Positions 1-5,577 of a stretch of 7,466 bases of DNA are shown here, one piece after another. Numbering within the stretch: position 1 is the stretch's first letter; each line of letters starts with the position of its first letter. A program made the position numbers and the translations under genes. The notes under the pieces are model-generated. The model saw nothing but the letters and a program-made list of their open reading frames with translations. It was not told the DNA's origin and searched no databases. Origin of the DNA: J088 sp003695505 [NCBI: Candidatus Dadabacteria bacterium] (lineage in GTDB: Bacteria > J088); NCBI GenBank assembly GCA_003695505.1, contig RFIY01000097.1, positions 1 to 7,466 on the forward strand. Reading direction: 5' to 3'.

Positions 1-1
1 C

Positions 2-3000
2 CGCGTGACCGATCCCGCGCATCCGCTCGCAGGACTCGAACTGCGACTATCCGCGCAGGCACTGGGGACGTCGAAGCCGGTGTACGTGTTCGCGTGGGCT
101 GATACCGCGGCGTCGCCGCTGACGCTCGGGACCGACCTCGGCCCGGCCGCCGCGATCGTCGTGGTCGACGCCGAAACGCAAAAGCCGGTTGTGCTGCGCA
201 GCCCGGTCTGGCTGTGGCTGCCGCTTCCGGCGACCGCCGACCTGTCCGAAGCAGAATGGATCGATCTCGTCCAGACGATTGAGGCGACCACGGCCGCGCC
301 GGTGACCGGCGTGCAGCTCGACAGTACCGGACCCCGGTTTGGTGGCTGGACCTCCATTGCACTGGCCCCGAGCGTCGCCAACGCTGCGCAAGCCGTTGGG
401 TTGCGACCCGCGGCGCGCCGTAGCTTCTTTTCGTGGCTCGGCAACGTGTTGTCGGGTGGCAAGGTGTCGCGCCAGCGCGCCGTGCGGCGTGTGCCGCAGC
501 TCTATGGTTTTTCGCCGACGGCGGCGGCTCCGGGTACTCTGGTCCTGGCTTCCGGTTATTTCGGACGACGGTCTCCGTCCAGCTTGACGGCCGACATCGG
601 TGGTGTGGCGACGTTCGTATCCTGGATTGCAGCGAACAAGCTGAATCTGACCGTTCCCGGCGTCCAGCCCGGGCAACAGGACGTCGGGATTCGCATCGGT
701 TCTCGTCTGCTGCAAAAATCGTTGTTTGTTCTGCCGCGCCCGGATACCGCTCCGCCGGCGACGCGCATCGACAGTGGTCCGCCAGCGGTGACGAACGCGG
801 CGACCGTAACCTTCACGTTCAGTGCCGACGAGCCCTCCACCTTTGAATGCCAGCTCGACGCCGGCGAATGGGTATCATGCACGAGTCCTCTTGTCCTCGC
901 CCCGATCGGAGAGGGGGCCCATGTATTGCGGGTGCGGGCCCGCGATCTGGCCGGCAACGTGGATCCGACTGCCGAAGAATATGGCTGGTACGTCGACCGG
1001 ACGGCACCGTCGCCAATCTGGTTGGCGACGCCTCCGGCGTCCACCACGCTGAGCGATGCAACGGTCGAATTTACGTGTGATGACACCTCCTGCCGTTTCC
1101 TGTGTGCGCTCGACGGCGCGCCATTCGCGGCGTGCGATTCTCCGCTCGCAGTGACGGCGGCTCAGCCGGGTACGCATGATGTAAAGCTGATGGCAGGTGA
1201 CGATGTTGGGAACTGGTCCGCCGCGATCAGTGTGACCTGGGTGGTCGAGCTCCCGCGTTTGATTGGCGTTGGTAGCCAGCATGCGTGCGCGAGCAAACCC
1301 TCCAACGGACAACTGTTCTGCTGGGGCTATAACGGCGACGGTGCGGTCGGTGACAATGGGCCGGTTGTTGCACGAACGACGCCTTCCGCGGTGGCCGTGA
1401 CGCAGGCATACGGCTGGACAGATCTCTCGCTCGGAACGCAGTTTGGTTGTGGCATTCGGGACGACGACACACTGTGGTGCTGGGGACGTAACTCCAGTGG
1501 CCAACTCGGGGATGGAACCTACTCCGCACGGTATACGCCTGTGCCGATTAGCGCGACCAGCCGCTGGCTCGATGTCAATGTCGGGGCGACGCACAGTTGC
1601 GCCGTTCGGGATGATGCCACGCTGTGGTGTTGGGGCAGCAACAGCTTCGGCGAGTTGGGCGTCGGTGACAAGACCATACGCAGTGTGCCGACCCGGGTCA
1701 CTGGCAGCACGCAGTGGCGACAGGTGTCCGCCGGTAGCTTCGAAACGTGTGCCATCGACATCGATGGTCTGCTCTGGTGTTGGGGCAGGAACGCGCTTGG
1801 AGAACTTGGGACCGGAGATACCCAGCCCCGAACGAGTCCGGTGCCGATCGTTGCACCAGGACCGTGGAAATCGGTCGACATCGGGGGCGTGGGCTCGAAC
1901 AATACGATTTGCGCCATCGACAGCAACGACCGCGCCTTTTGCTGGGGAGCCAATACCTACGGGCAGTTGGGCGCCGGCGACCACCTGCCGCGGGTGGCGC
2001 CTGCGGAAGTGTCCAACCCTGCGCGCTGGCGGGATATTTCCGTGGGGTTGTACTCGGTTTGCGGCGTTGCACTGGACCGACGTCCATATTGTTGGGGACA
2101 AAACACATACGGGCAACTCGGCGCCGCACGTCTCGACATCGCCGATGCAACGCAACCGTATCCAGTTGCCTTTACGAAACCTGCGGTGGATATCGAGACC
2201 GCAATCACGTCCTGCCTGGTCGATGGGCAGAACGATTTGTACTGCTGGGGGAACAATCAACAGGGTACAGTTGGCGACGGCGCCGGGGGGGAAGTTCATC
2301 CTGATCCGGTGACCATCACTGCCGCTCAGGGTTGGGAGAAACTCAGGGCCGGCCAGGGGGGAGCGGGTTGCGCGATCGATGTGATGGGTACGCTCTATTG
2401 TTGGGGCAGCTCCACATATCTCGGGAACCCGCAGTACTACGGATCGTGGACGAGCAACCCGGTAAACGTCGGCGATCACGCCTGGCTGGATGCGTCGACG
2501 ACCGGCAACTACTCCTGCGGTATCTCGACGGACACCACATTGTGGTGCTGGGGACAAAATGGCGCCGGGCAACTGGGAACTGGCGATTTCTCAAACACGT
2601 TCATCCCTGCTCTGGCTGACGGTGGTTCGACCGGTTGGGCACGCATTCGCGTCGCAGCCAACCGGAGTTGTGCAATCCGGAACGGCGAATTGTATTGTTG
2701 GGGATCGAACGGTAGCAGCGTACTCGGAGTCAGCTCAACGACCTGGGCGTTTCCGGATCCGGTGCCGATGGCCATTCCGCAACCCGTCGATGTTGTGCTG
2801 GGGAGTGGGTCCTGTGCCGTTACGGCGGCCGGTGGCCTGTGGTGCTGGGGGATGAATACCAGGGGGCAACTCGGGCTTGGGTACGCTGGCGCCACGGTGA
2901 CCTATCCCGTCGAGACAACGTTCTATGCCGACTGGATGACGGTGGCCGTTGCAAACGAGACGACGTGTGGCATTCGTACCGGTGGGACACTGTGGTGCTG

Positions 3001-3382
3001 GGGCGGCAACAACTACGGCCTGCTTGGTATCGGAAGTAGTCAGGCTTTCTCGAATGTGCCTGTACAGGTCACCGTTGGCAGTGGTGCCTGGGAAGCCATT
3101 GGCGGCGGGAACAGCTATTTTTGCGGCCTTCAGGACGATGGTTCGATCTGGTGTTGGGGCTGGAACTACTACGGGCAGCTGGGAGATGGCACGACGAACA
3201 GTTGGCCCTACCCGGTGCGAGCCACCCAGCGAACGGACTGGATTGAACTCAGCGTTGGTCTGGAGGGCGCCTGCGCCCGCGCTGCGGACGGTACCGTCGA
3301 GTGTTGGGGAAAACAGCGGCCTCTTGCCAACGGGGACTGGGTGCGCGCCGGCCCCGTCAGCGTTCGCTTGCCAGACCAGTAA
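2..3382 (+). CDS. Secreted modular protein with TIG, Ig-like and 14 RCC1 repeats (5' end outside window)
   Basis: The frame is open to the left edge. A GTG at 5 could serve as a start, but there is no signal peptide after it, so the true N-terminus is probably upstream. Counting from that GTG (1125 residues), residues 1-163 match nothing I recognise. Residues 164-243 look like an IPT/TIG beta-sandwich (YGFSP...APGTLVLASG). Residues about 250-332 and 333-414 are two Ig-like modules of the type 'FECQLDAGEWVSC ... LRVRARDLAGNVDPT'. From 419 to the end there are 14 RCC1 repeats with the signature CWGxNxxGQLGxG, about 51 residues apart. Every repeat carries two cysteines. The many paired cysteines point to an oxidising, extracytoplasmic location. 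The role is probably a binding or adhesin-like scaffold, which is inference; bacterial RCC1 propellers have diverse and mostly unknown ligands. The gene ends in TAA with no clear terminator. Confidence 0.93.
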   Translation, partial: RVTDPAHPLAGLELRLSAQALGTSKPVYVFAWADTAASPLTLGTDLGPAAAIVVVDAETQKPVVLRSPVWLWLPLPATADLSEAEWIDLVQTIEATTAAPVTGVQLDSTGPRFGGWTSIALAPSVANAAQAVGLRPAARRSFFSWLGNVLSGGKVSRQRAVRRVPQLYGFSPTAAAPGTLVLASGYFGRRSPSSLTADIGGVATFVSWIAANKLNLTVPGVQPGQQDVGIRIGSRLLQKSLFVLPRPDTAPPATRIDSGPPAVTNAATVTFTFSADEPSTFECQLDAGEWVSCTSPLVLAPIGEGAHVLRVRARDLAGNVDPTAEEYGWYVDRTAPSPIWLATPPASTTLSDATVEFTCDDTSCRFLCALDGAPFAACDSPLAVTAAQPGTHDVKLMAGDDVGNWSAAISVTWVVELPRLIGVGSQHACASKPSNGQLFCWGYNGDGAVGDNGPVVARTTPSAVAVTQAYGWTDLSLGTQFGCGIRDDDTLWCWGRNSSGQLGDGTYSARYTPVPISATSRWLDVNVGATHSCAVRDDATLWCWGSNSFGELGVGDKTIRSVPTRVTGSTQWRQVSAGSFETCAIDIDGLLWCWGRNALGELGTGDTQPRTSPVPIVAPGPWKSVDIGGVGSNNTICAIDSNDRAFCWGANTYGQLGAGDHLPRVAPAEVSNPARWRDISVGLYSVCGVALDRRPYCWGQNTYGQLGAARLDIADATQPYPVAFTKPAVDIETAITSCLVDGQNDLYCWGNNQQGTVGDGAGGEVHPDPVTITAAQGWEKLRAGQGGAGCAIDVMGTLYCWGSSTYLGNPQYYGSWTSNPVNVGDHAWLDASTTGNYSCGISTDTTLWCWGQNGAGQLGTGDFSNTFIPALADGGSTGWARIRVAANRSCAIRNGELYCWGSNGSSVLGVSSTTWAFPDPVPMAIPQPVDVVLGSGSCAVTAAGGLWCWGMNTRGQLGLGYAGATVTYPVETTFYADWMTVAVANETTCGIRTGGTLWCWGGNNYGLLGIGSSQAFSNVPVQVTVGSGAWEAIGGGNSYFCGLQDDGSIWCWGWNYYGQLGDGTTNSWPYPVRATQRTDWIELSVGLEGACARAADGTVECWGKQRPLANGDWVRAGPVSVRLPDQ
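1259..3376 (+). repeat. 14 tandem RCC1 propeller repeats (coding)
   Basis: The cysteine of the CWG motif falls at residues 439, 492, 542, 592, 646, 696, 747, 799, 848, 898, 947, 998, 1050 and 1100, numbered from the GTG at 5. Intervals are 49 to 54 residues. A second cysteine lies 8 to 10 residues before each one, with nine intervening residues in 12 of the 14 repeats. Most repeats open with a tryptophan strand (for example GWTDLSLG, RWLDVNVG, DWIELSVG). Repeat 1 lacks this tryptophan, and an orphan 'DWVRAG' follows repeat 14, as expected if the last strand closes the ring. RCC1 folds as a seven-bladed propeller, so 14 repeats fit two propellers. At DNA level only short identities persist (CTGTGGTGCTGGGG recurs), so the duplication is old. 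Confidence 0.9.
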
Positions 3383-3416
3383 GTAAATCGAATGCGTGCG
3401 ATTCGTCGGGATGATT

Positions 3417-3433
3417 GCGGCAGGCATTGCCGC
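3417..3433. repeat. Small inverted repeat between the RCC1 gene and the MgtC-family gene
   Basis: GCGGCA and TGCCGC form a perfect 6-bp dyad around a 5-base loop. A weaker 5-bp dyad (CGAAT/ATTCG) lies just upstream at 3389-3405. Neither is followed by a T-run, so a classical intrinsic terminator is not supported. They could be a weak or factor-assisted 3' end for the RCC1 transcript, or an operator near the next promoter. Nothing else is seen in this 83-base gap apart from the -10 element. Confidence 0.35.
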
Positions 3434-3453
3434 GCCCAGGGTGTCCGCAGCGC

Positions 3454-3459
3454 TATAAT
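3454..3459 (+). promoter_or_regulatory. Perfect -10 element (TATAAT) for the MgtC-family gene, likely leaderless
   Basis: TATAAT lies six bases before the ATG at 3466, which would put the transcription start at or within a base or two of the start codon. No Shine-Dalgarno sequence is present between them. No good -35 box sits at 16-18 bp; the nearest candidate, TTGCCG at 3427, is 21 bp away, and there is no TG extension. The -10 match is exact, but promoter activity is inferred. Confidence 0.5.
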
Positions 3460-3465
3460 CACGGT

Positions 3466-3915
3466 ATGGACCTGCTCGATCCGACATCGTTGCTGTTCTG
3501 GGAGCGGGTGGCCGCCAGCCTGGCGTGCGGCGCGATCGTTGGGATCGAGCGTCGGCTGCGTGGCAAGGCAATCGGCTTGCGGACATCGGTCCTGGTCGTG
3601 CTCGGCACCCAGTTCTATGTGCTGCTCGGGCTCGCCCTTGGCGACGCCGACGGAACCGACCGCAGCCGGATTCTTGGACAGATCATTACTGGCATCGGTT
3701 TTCTTGGGGCCGGAGCAATCATGAATCGCGGCGAGGTCGTCGAGGGACTGACGACGGCTGCGACGATCTGGGTACTTGCCGCGTGCGGCGCGGCGATCGG
3801 ATTCGGCTATATAACTGCCGCGCTGACGCTGGCGGTCGTCACGCTGTTCACGCTGCGGGTGCTGGGGATGGCCGAAGGCTGGATTGTCGCGCGCAGGGAT
3901 ACCTCGCCGGACTGA
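3466..3915 (+). CDS. MgtC/SapB family inner-membrane protein (short form)
   Basis: The 149-residue product is very hydrophobic, with about four to five predicted membrane segments (roughly residues 9-27, 41-58, 69-86, 98-113 and 116-133). It carries the MgtC/SapB family signature: GIERRLRGKAIGLRT (26-40), an aspartate and arginine before QIITGIGFLGAGAI (72-85), then VxGLTTAATIW (92-102). MgtC itself is about 230 residues with a C-terminal soluble ACT-like domain. That domain is missing here, so this is the membrane-only SapB-like type. Family members are linked to growth in low magnesium and, in pathogens, to survival in macrophages and to inhibition of the F-type ATP synthase; the role here is not known. 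ATG at 3466 is chosen because the family homology begins there and it follows a TATAAT; a TTG at 3415 would add 17 unconserved residues. It converges on the lipoprotein gene with one base between the stop codons. Confidence 0.93.
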   Translation: MDLLDPTSLLFWERVAASLACGAIVGIERRLRGKAIGLRTSVLVVLGTQFYVLLGLALGDADGTDRSRILGQIITGIGFLGAGAIMNRGEVVEGLTTAATIWVLAACGAAIGFGYITAALTLAVVTLFTLRVLGMAEGWIVARRDTSPD

Positions 3916-3916
3916 A

Positions 3917-4285
3917 TCAGGGCGCTGGCGTCGTGACCGGGTTCATCGGGACGGTCACGCTGCTCGTCTTGCCTGCCTGCACCCGCGCCTGGACGAAGCC
4001 GCTGAAGTTCAGCGCGGTCGTCTCGTTTCCCGACAGACTCGCGCGGATCGTGTAATTGCCCGGCAGCAGATCGTTGACGCGCGTTTCGTGGTCCTGCCAC
4101 GGTGCGGTGACGGTAGTCGGTTGTGGCCCGTACAGGCGTAGCACGATCGTGGCATCGGCATCGGCGGCAGGGCGCAGGCCGGTCGGAAACGTCAGCACCG
4201 GCGCGATGCCGCCGGTGTCGTCCGCGGTGCCGCACGCGGCGGTACCGAGCGCGAAAAAAGACAGCAAAACGATCCGGAATCGCAT
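3917..4285 (-). CDS. Small putative lipoprotein with beta-sandwich-like domain
   Basis: This 122-residue protein begins with MRFRIVLLSFFALGTAAC, a short charged n-region, a hydrophobic core and a cysteine at residue 18. That fits a lipoprotein signal peptide, although threonine at -3 makes the lipobox imperfect; simple Sec export is the alternative. The mature part is small and rich in beta-branched residues. It contains 'LLPGNYTIRASLSGNE' near the middle, a pattern typical of carboxypeptidase-regulatory-like or other prealbumin-like beta-sandwich domains, and ends in 'AGKTSSVTVPMNP' plus a proline/threonine tail. I do not recognise a specific family and assign no function. The ATG at 4285 is preferred over one ten codons upstream because GAGGGGGG lies 7 bases before it and the signal peptide begins there. 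It is transcribed divergently from the pilus operon and convergently with the MgtC-family gene. Confidence 0.8.
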   Translation of the reverse strand: MRFRIVLLSFFALGTAACGTADDTGGIAPVLTFPTGLRPAADADATIVLRLYGPQPTTVTAPWQDHETRVNDLLPGNYTIRASLSGNETTALNFSGFVQARVQAGKTSSVTVPMNPVTTPAP

Positions 4286-4292
4286 GGCAGGG

Positions 4293-4300
4293 CCCCCCTC
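4293..4300 (-). promoter_or_regulatory. Ribosome binding site of the lipoprotein gene
   Basis: On the minus strand GAGGGGGG stands 7 bases before the ATG at 4285 and fixes that start. The 11-base string GCAGAGGGGGG here is identical to the one before the pilin gene on the other strand. Confidence 0.7.
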
Positions 4301-4323
4301 TGCAGTGCGTGTCAAACATCTGG

Positions 4324-4352
4324 TTGCGCGTCCGAGCTTTTCATTTTACAAT
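4324..4352 (+). promoter_or_regulatory. Candidate sigma70-type promoter for the pilus operon
   Basis: TTGCGC (4324-4329) and TACAAT (4347-4352) are separated by 17 bp, in the only AT-rich patch of this intergenic region. The -10 matches the consensus at five of six bases and the -35 at three. Transcription would begin near 4359 and give a leader of about 195 bases before the pilin start. On the opposite strand the same patch offers TAAAAT (4348-4343), a possible -10 for the lipoprotein gene, but without a good -35. Activity is inferred. Confidence 0.35.
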
Positions 4353-4402
4353 TTCAGACAGTCGTTGCGTTGGTGCCCGTCTGGACATCGCGCCGACAAC
4401 GA

Positions 4403-4424
4403 TCTGCGAGGGGGATATCGCAGA
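4403..4424. repeat. Inverted repeat 1 in the pilin leader
   Basis: TCTGCGA and TCGCAGA form a perfect 7-bp dyad with an 8-base loop (GGGGGATA). It is the first of four consecutive dyads between the promoter-like patch and the pilin start. Confidence 0.45.
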
Positions 4425-4445
4425 ACGACAATTTGAAGTCTGGTG

Positions 4446-4464
4446 TGCCGAAGCGGTTTCGGTA
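4446..4464. repeat. Inverted repeat 2 in the pilin leader
   Basis: CCGAA (4448-4452) and TTCGG (4458-4462) pair around the 5-base loop GCGGT. A G-T wobble and a T-A pair extend the stem to 7 bp. No T-run follows, so it is unlikely to be an intrinsic terminator. Confidence 0.35.
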
Positions 4465-4484
4465 TGCCGATTGGCCGCGTCCAG

Positions 4485-4498
4485 ATGACGAATGTCAT
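4485..4498. promoter_or_regulatory. Palindromic operator-like site ATGAC-N4-GTCAT
   Basis: ATGACGAATGTCAT is a perfect dyad with 5-bp arms and a 4-base centre, 56 bp before the pilin ATG. The two half-sites have the form and spacing typical of dimeric regulators. Inverted ATGAC/GTCAT half-sites resemble those reported for some NarL/LuxR-family response regulators, so this may control the pilus operon. No regulator is encoded in the window. Confidence 0.4.
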
Positions 4499-4503
4499 TC
4501 GGC

Positions 4504-4536
4504 CTGTGGTCTGTGAACGTCGCTTGTGAACCACAG
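4504..4536. promoter_or_regulatory. Dyad enclosing a TGTGAAC direct repeat, next to the pilin ribosome binding site
   Basis: CTGTGGT (4504-4510) and ACCACAG (4530-4536) form a perfect 7-bp dyad. Inside and overlapping it, TGTGAAC occurs twice (4512-4518 and 4525-4531), 13 bases start to start. The structure ends two bases before the purine-rich ribosome binding site block, so an RNA hairpin here, or a bound protein, could affect translation or transcription of the pilin gene. Confidence 0.4.
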
Positions 4537-4540
4537 CGCA

Positions 4541-4548
4541 GAGGGGGG
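4541..4548 (+). promoter_or_regulatory. Ribosome binding site of the pilin gene
   Basis: GAGGGGGG lies 5 bases before the ATG at 4554. It is a strong purine-rich site consistent with high expression of a major pilin. Confidence 0.7.
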
Positions 4549-4553
4549 AAACC

Positions 4554-4769
4554 ATGCGCAAGATCGTCCGTCGTCCGTCCGAATCCGGGCAGGGCATGCT
4601 CGAGTACGTGCTGATCGTCGTGTTCATCGCGGTTGCCGGCGTCGTCGTCTGGCGCACGTTCGGTGACAACATCCGGGCGCTGGTCGTCCAGTCCAATGAC
4701 GCGATCATCGACCAGACTGCACCGGTGCTGAATGGCAGCGGCAATACCGGGATGAAATCGCTGCGCTGA
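4554..4769 (+). CDS. flp: Flp-family type IVb pilin precursor
   Basis: The 71-residue product is the main structural subunit of a Tad/Flp pilus. It has a short basic leader (MRKIVRRPSESG), then the class IVb prepilin signature G|QGMLEY, with cleavage predicted after G12 and Glu at +5 and Tyr at +6 of the mature protein. The hydrophobic helix 'VLIVVFIAVAGVVVW' (about residues 19-33) follows, as in all Flp pilins. The mature protein would be 59 residues, within the usual range of this family. The prepilin peptidase (TadV/CpaA), ATPase and secretin are not in the window and are expected nearby. The gene has a strong ribosome binding site and a long, dyad-rich upstream region. It is followed after 4 bases by the TadE-like gene, without a terminator between them. 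Confidence 0.9.
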   Translation: MRKIVRRPSESGQGMLEYVLIVVFIAVAGVVVWRTFGDNIRALVVQSNDAIIDQTAPVLNGSGNTGMKSLR

Positions 4770-4773
4770 GCTC

Positions 4774-5577
4774 GTGAACCGTTCCGTCAGCAAGAACGGG
4801 CGGAGCAACGGGTCGGTGTTTCTCGAAGCGGTGATTGCCCTGCCGGTATTGCTGGTACTGCTGCTCGGCGCCTTGCAGACGTTGCTGCTGCTCGACGCCG
4901 CGGCGCGGATCGAAGCTGCCGCGGACAGTGCAGCGCGCGCGTGGCTGTCCTGGGCCGATGTCGGTGCAGCAGAGGCAGCGATGCAACGTGCGTGGGCGGC
5001 CGCCGCCTGGGTTTTGCTGCCGAATGCTCCGCGCGCCCCACAGGGAGCCGCGCTTGCCCTGAATGTCGGTTCGTCGAGCTGGACTCGACGCGCGCAGGCG
5101 ATTCCCGTTGTATCCGGTGTCGTGCATCAGGTCGAGGCGACGGTCGGCGATGCGTTGACGGCCGTCGGTCGGTTGACGCGCGTACCACTGGCCGGTCCCA
5201 TCGCCGATCTGTTGCTGCGGATGCCGTGGACGAGCCAGCAGCTCGAGGTCGCGGCTTGCCGCGAACCGGAGCGGCCGGGCGGCAAGGTGCGCCTCGCCCG
5301 CATCGAGGTGCGCTGGCGCGTGCCATTGTTGGTGCCGCTGGTATCGCGGTGGGTCTCCGAACCGCGTGGCGAGGCGCGGCCGTGGCAGTCGGACCGGTTG
5401 ATCCGCTGGCCGGTCCACGAATTGTCGCCGCAACTGCTCGATGCTGTTGGTCGGGTCGGCCGTGCGACATGGCCGTTGCTGCAACGCCTGCCGCAGCGCA
5501 CGATCGTGCGTGCGACCCACCTTGCCGTCCAGAGCGGCAGCCCTGCGGACCGGATGCTTGCGCCATGCGCCGCCTGA
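4774..5577 (+). CDS. TadE-like pseudopilin (Tad pilus minor subunit)
   Basis: This 267-residue protein opens with a 13-residue basic leader and the pattern NG|SVFLEAVIALPVLLVLLLG. A glycine is followed by Glu at +5 and a hydrophobic helix (about residues 20-41), then 'AARIEAAADSAARAWL', the hallmark N-terminus of TadE/TadF-type pseudopilins processed by the Tad prepilin peptidase. The family is commonly 150-200 residues, so this one has a longer periplasmic part, which I do not recognise and which contains two cysteines (in AACREP and APCAA). The start is a GTG 4 bases after the pilin stop with no convincing Shine-Dalgarno, suggesting coupling to pilin translation. It is kept because it places the leader and cleavage site correctly. 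A GTG at V15 would remove the leader. The 3' end overlaps the next gene by 13 bases. Confidence 0.87.
   Translation: MNRSVSKNGRSNGSVFLEAVIALPVLLVLLLGALQTLLLLDAAARIEAAADSAARAWLSWADVGAAEAAMQRAWAAAAWVLLPNAPRAPQGAALALNVGSSSWTRRAQAIPVVSGVVHQVEATVGDALTAVGRLTRVPLAGPIADLLLRMPWTSQQLEVAACREPERPGGKVRLARIEVRWRVPLLVPLVSRWVSEPRGEARPWQSDRLIRWPVHELSPQLLDAVGRVGRATWPLLQRLPQRTIVRATHLAVQSGSPADRMLAPCAA

Noticed and set aside
875-2572. A 565-codon open frame on the minus strand opposite the RCC1 repeats
   Set aside because: It lies antisense to a clear 14-repeat RCC1 domain; its product is arginine- and proline-rich low-complexity sequence typical of antisense shadows in GC-rich DNA, and no start signal precedes it.
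3383-3453. Intrinsic terminator after the RCC1 gene
   Set aside because: Two short dyads exist, but neither is followed by a T-run, so I list only the better one as an inverted repeat.
3415-3465. TTG start for the MgtC-family gene
   Set aside because: It would add 17 unconserved residues (RQALPRPGCPQRYNHG) and would lie upstream of the TATAAT element.
4310-4315. Perfect TTGACA on the minus strand before the lipoprotein gene
   Set aside because: No -10 element follows at 16-18 bp, and it is only 25 bases from the start codon, so a promoter using it would start inside the gene.
4941-5564. Upstream in-frame extension of the TadG-like gene to 4941
   Set aside because: It would overlap 637 bases of the TadE-like gene in another frame, and the extra residues are Arg/Ala/Cys-rich without a family pattern. 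The membrane-anchor N-terminus fits the ATG at 5565.
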